Below are positions 6,109-6,970 of a stretch of DNA of 6,970 bases, piece by piece. Position numbers and translations under genes: made by a program. Positions within the stretch are counted from its first letter, which is position 1. Every line of letters starts with the position of its first letter. The notes under the pieces were generated by a model. That model did not search any database, was not told the origin of the DNA, and saw nothing but the letters and a program-made list of their open reading frames with translations. The DNA comes from an uncultured Lachnospiraceae bacterium (GTDB lineage Bacteria > Bacillota > Clostridia > Lachnospirales > Lachnospiraceae), in assembly GCA_902782715.1 (NCBI GenBank), contig CACZOG010000285.1, positions 1 through 6,970 on the forward strand, given 5' to 3'.

Positions 6109-6970
6109 TTATACTCTTGTCATTATTACTTTCGCATTACCTTCTATAACAAATATATCCGTGGATTTCGGAGCAAAAAGACTGTCTCCGGGTTTAAAAC
6201 CGATCGTTTCTTTAACCTTATCGGGTTCATTCAGATCACTGACAGATATCGTTCCCGAACCTTCTATTACCAGAAGCGACGTAAAGCTCTCTTCCACGCC
6301 CAGAATCCTTGCTGACGATTCAATATCCACCAGCGCACATTCAAAGTACTTACAACGCGAAATTATGCGTTTGGTGTACCCTTCCGCTTCAGTCGTGTCA
6401 TCGGCAATCTTCTCCGGACAGTATTTGGAGAAATTAAGCACATCCAGAGCCTTGTCTATGTGCAATTCTCTAAGATCCCCGAACCTGTCTCTTCTGTTAA
6501 AATCGTAGAGACGGTATGTGCAGGTAGAAGACTGCTGGATCTCACATATAACTATTCCCGCACCTATCGCATGAACGGTGCCCGATTTAATAAAATACAC
6601 ATCTCCCTTTGATACGGGAATTTTATTGAGTATTTCAAGAATAGTGTCGTCTTCTATACGTTTAAGAACTTCTTCCCTGCTTACATCCTTGTTGAATCCG
6701 CAATAGAGATACGCCTCTTCATCACAGTCAACGACATACCAGACTTCGTTCTTTCCGTACTGTGCTTCATTAACTATAGCATAATCATCGTCGGGATGCA
6801 CCTGTACGGACAATTTATCTTTGGCATCGATAAGCTTGACCAGAATGGGAAAATCATTAAACGTCGAACATTTCCAGCCCCAGTTGTTCTTGCCGATAAG
6901 AGAAAGGTATTCGTTAAAGAGCATACCTTTGTTTCTTCCCGAAGCTATAATGCTCTGTCCGGCTTCATGA
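6109..6970 (-). CDS. manA: Mannose-6-phosphate isomerase, class I (5'-truncated by window edge)
   Basis: The frame is open to the window edge. The 15 codons before the ATG at 6922-6924 encode HEAGQSIIASG and further residues that fit the conserved N-terminal region of class I ManA, so that ATG is internal and the true start is outside; 286 residues are visible. ManA interconverts fructose-6-phosphate and mannose-6-phosphate in the cytoplasm with a zinc ion. Visible metal ligands are Gln56 and His58 in SVQVHPDD, Glu75 in GKNEVWYV and His133 in SGTVHAIGAG. The family's YRLYDFNRRDRFGDLRELH follows at 152-170. A second cupin domain fills about 217-286. Against the short Bacillus-type form (about 315 residues) roughly 30 N-terminal residues are missing. 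It is the most upstream visible gene of the operon and would feed GDP-mannose synthesis, which the rmd-like gene needs. Confidence 0.93.
   Translation of the reverse strand, partial: HEAGQSIIASGRNKGMLFNEYLSLIGKNNWGWKCSTFNDFPILVKLIDAKDKLSVQVHPDDDYAIVNEAQYGKNEVWYVVDCDEEAYLYCGFNKDVSREEVLKRIEDDTILEILNKIPVSKGDVYFIKSGTVHAIGAGIVICEIQQSSTCTYRLYDFNRRDRFGDLRELHIDKALDVLNFSKYCPEKIADDTTEAEGYTKRIISRCKYFECALVDIESSARILGVEESFTSLLVIEGSGTISVSDLNEPDKVKETIGFKPGDSLFAPKSTDIFVIEGNAKVIMTRV

Noticed and set aside
5325..6149. Long Ser-rich open frame on the + strand, about 274 codons
   Set aside because: It is the antisense of the Glu-codon repeats: GAA/GAT/GCA codons read backwards give Ser/Ala-rich frames without stops. 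It has no convincing start site, and the - strand gene has a signal peptide, strong SD and clear domains.
6161..6508. Open frame of 115 codons on the + strand over manA
   Set aside because: It is antisense to well-conserved ManA coding sequence, and its translation resembles no family I know.
6109..6924. ATG at 6922-6924 as the start of manA
   Set aside because: The 15 codons before it, up to the window edge, are open and fit the conserved N-terminal region of class I ManA. A protein starting here would lack part of the first cupin.

Overview
The window looks like chromosomal DNA from an anaerobic Firmicute, most likely a Lachnospiraceae-type organism (Butyrivibrio or Pseudobutyrivibrio would fit). 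The basis is AT-leaning codon use, strong AGGAGG-type Shine-Dalgarno sites, tight gene packing, and two secreted proteins that end in tandem DUF4214 units, one with a CEGY-type transglutaminase domain. This placement rests on family recognition, not on a database search.

Layout. Bases 1-1386 (+) are the 3' part of a gene for a leucine-rich-repeat protein with a C-terminal DUF4214 array; its start lies outside the window. A perfect 34-base palindrome at 1408-1441 is a convincing intrinsic terminator, probably shared with the convergent operon. From 6970 down to 1500 (-) four genes are packed in one direction: manA (mannose-6-phosphate isomerase, 5' end outside the window), a 907-residue secreted acidic-repeat/transglutaminase/DUF4214 protein, an rmd-like GDP-4-dehydro-6-deoxy-D-mannose reductase with a GTG start, and an AraC-family regulator. 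The spacings are 20 nt, 43 nt and an 8-nt overlap, so a single operon is likely.

How the genes may work together. ManA makes mannose-6-phosphate from fructose-6-phosphate, the entry to GDP-mannose. The rmd-like reductase would make GDP-D-rhamnose from the product of GDP-mannose 4,6-dehydratase. The steps between (phosphomannomutase, GDP-mannose pyrophosphorylase, Gmd) are not in the window and may lie upstream of manA or elsewhere. A secreted protein sits between these two nucleotide-sugar genes, and a second protein with the same C-terminal module lies directly opposite. This suggests a cell-surface locus in which a D-rhamnose or mannose-derived glycan and DUF4214 exoproteins belong together. 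That link is inference. No mobile elements, CRISPR arrays, tRNA or rRNA genes were seen.
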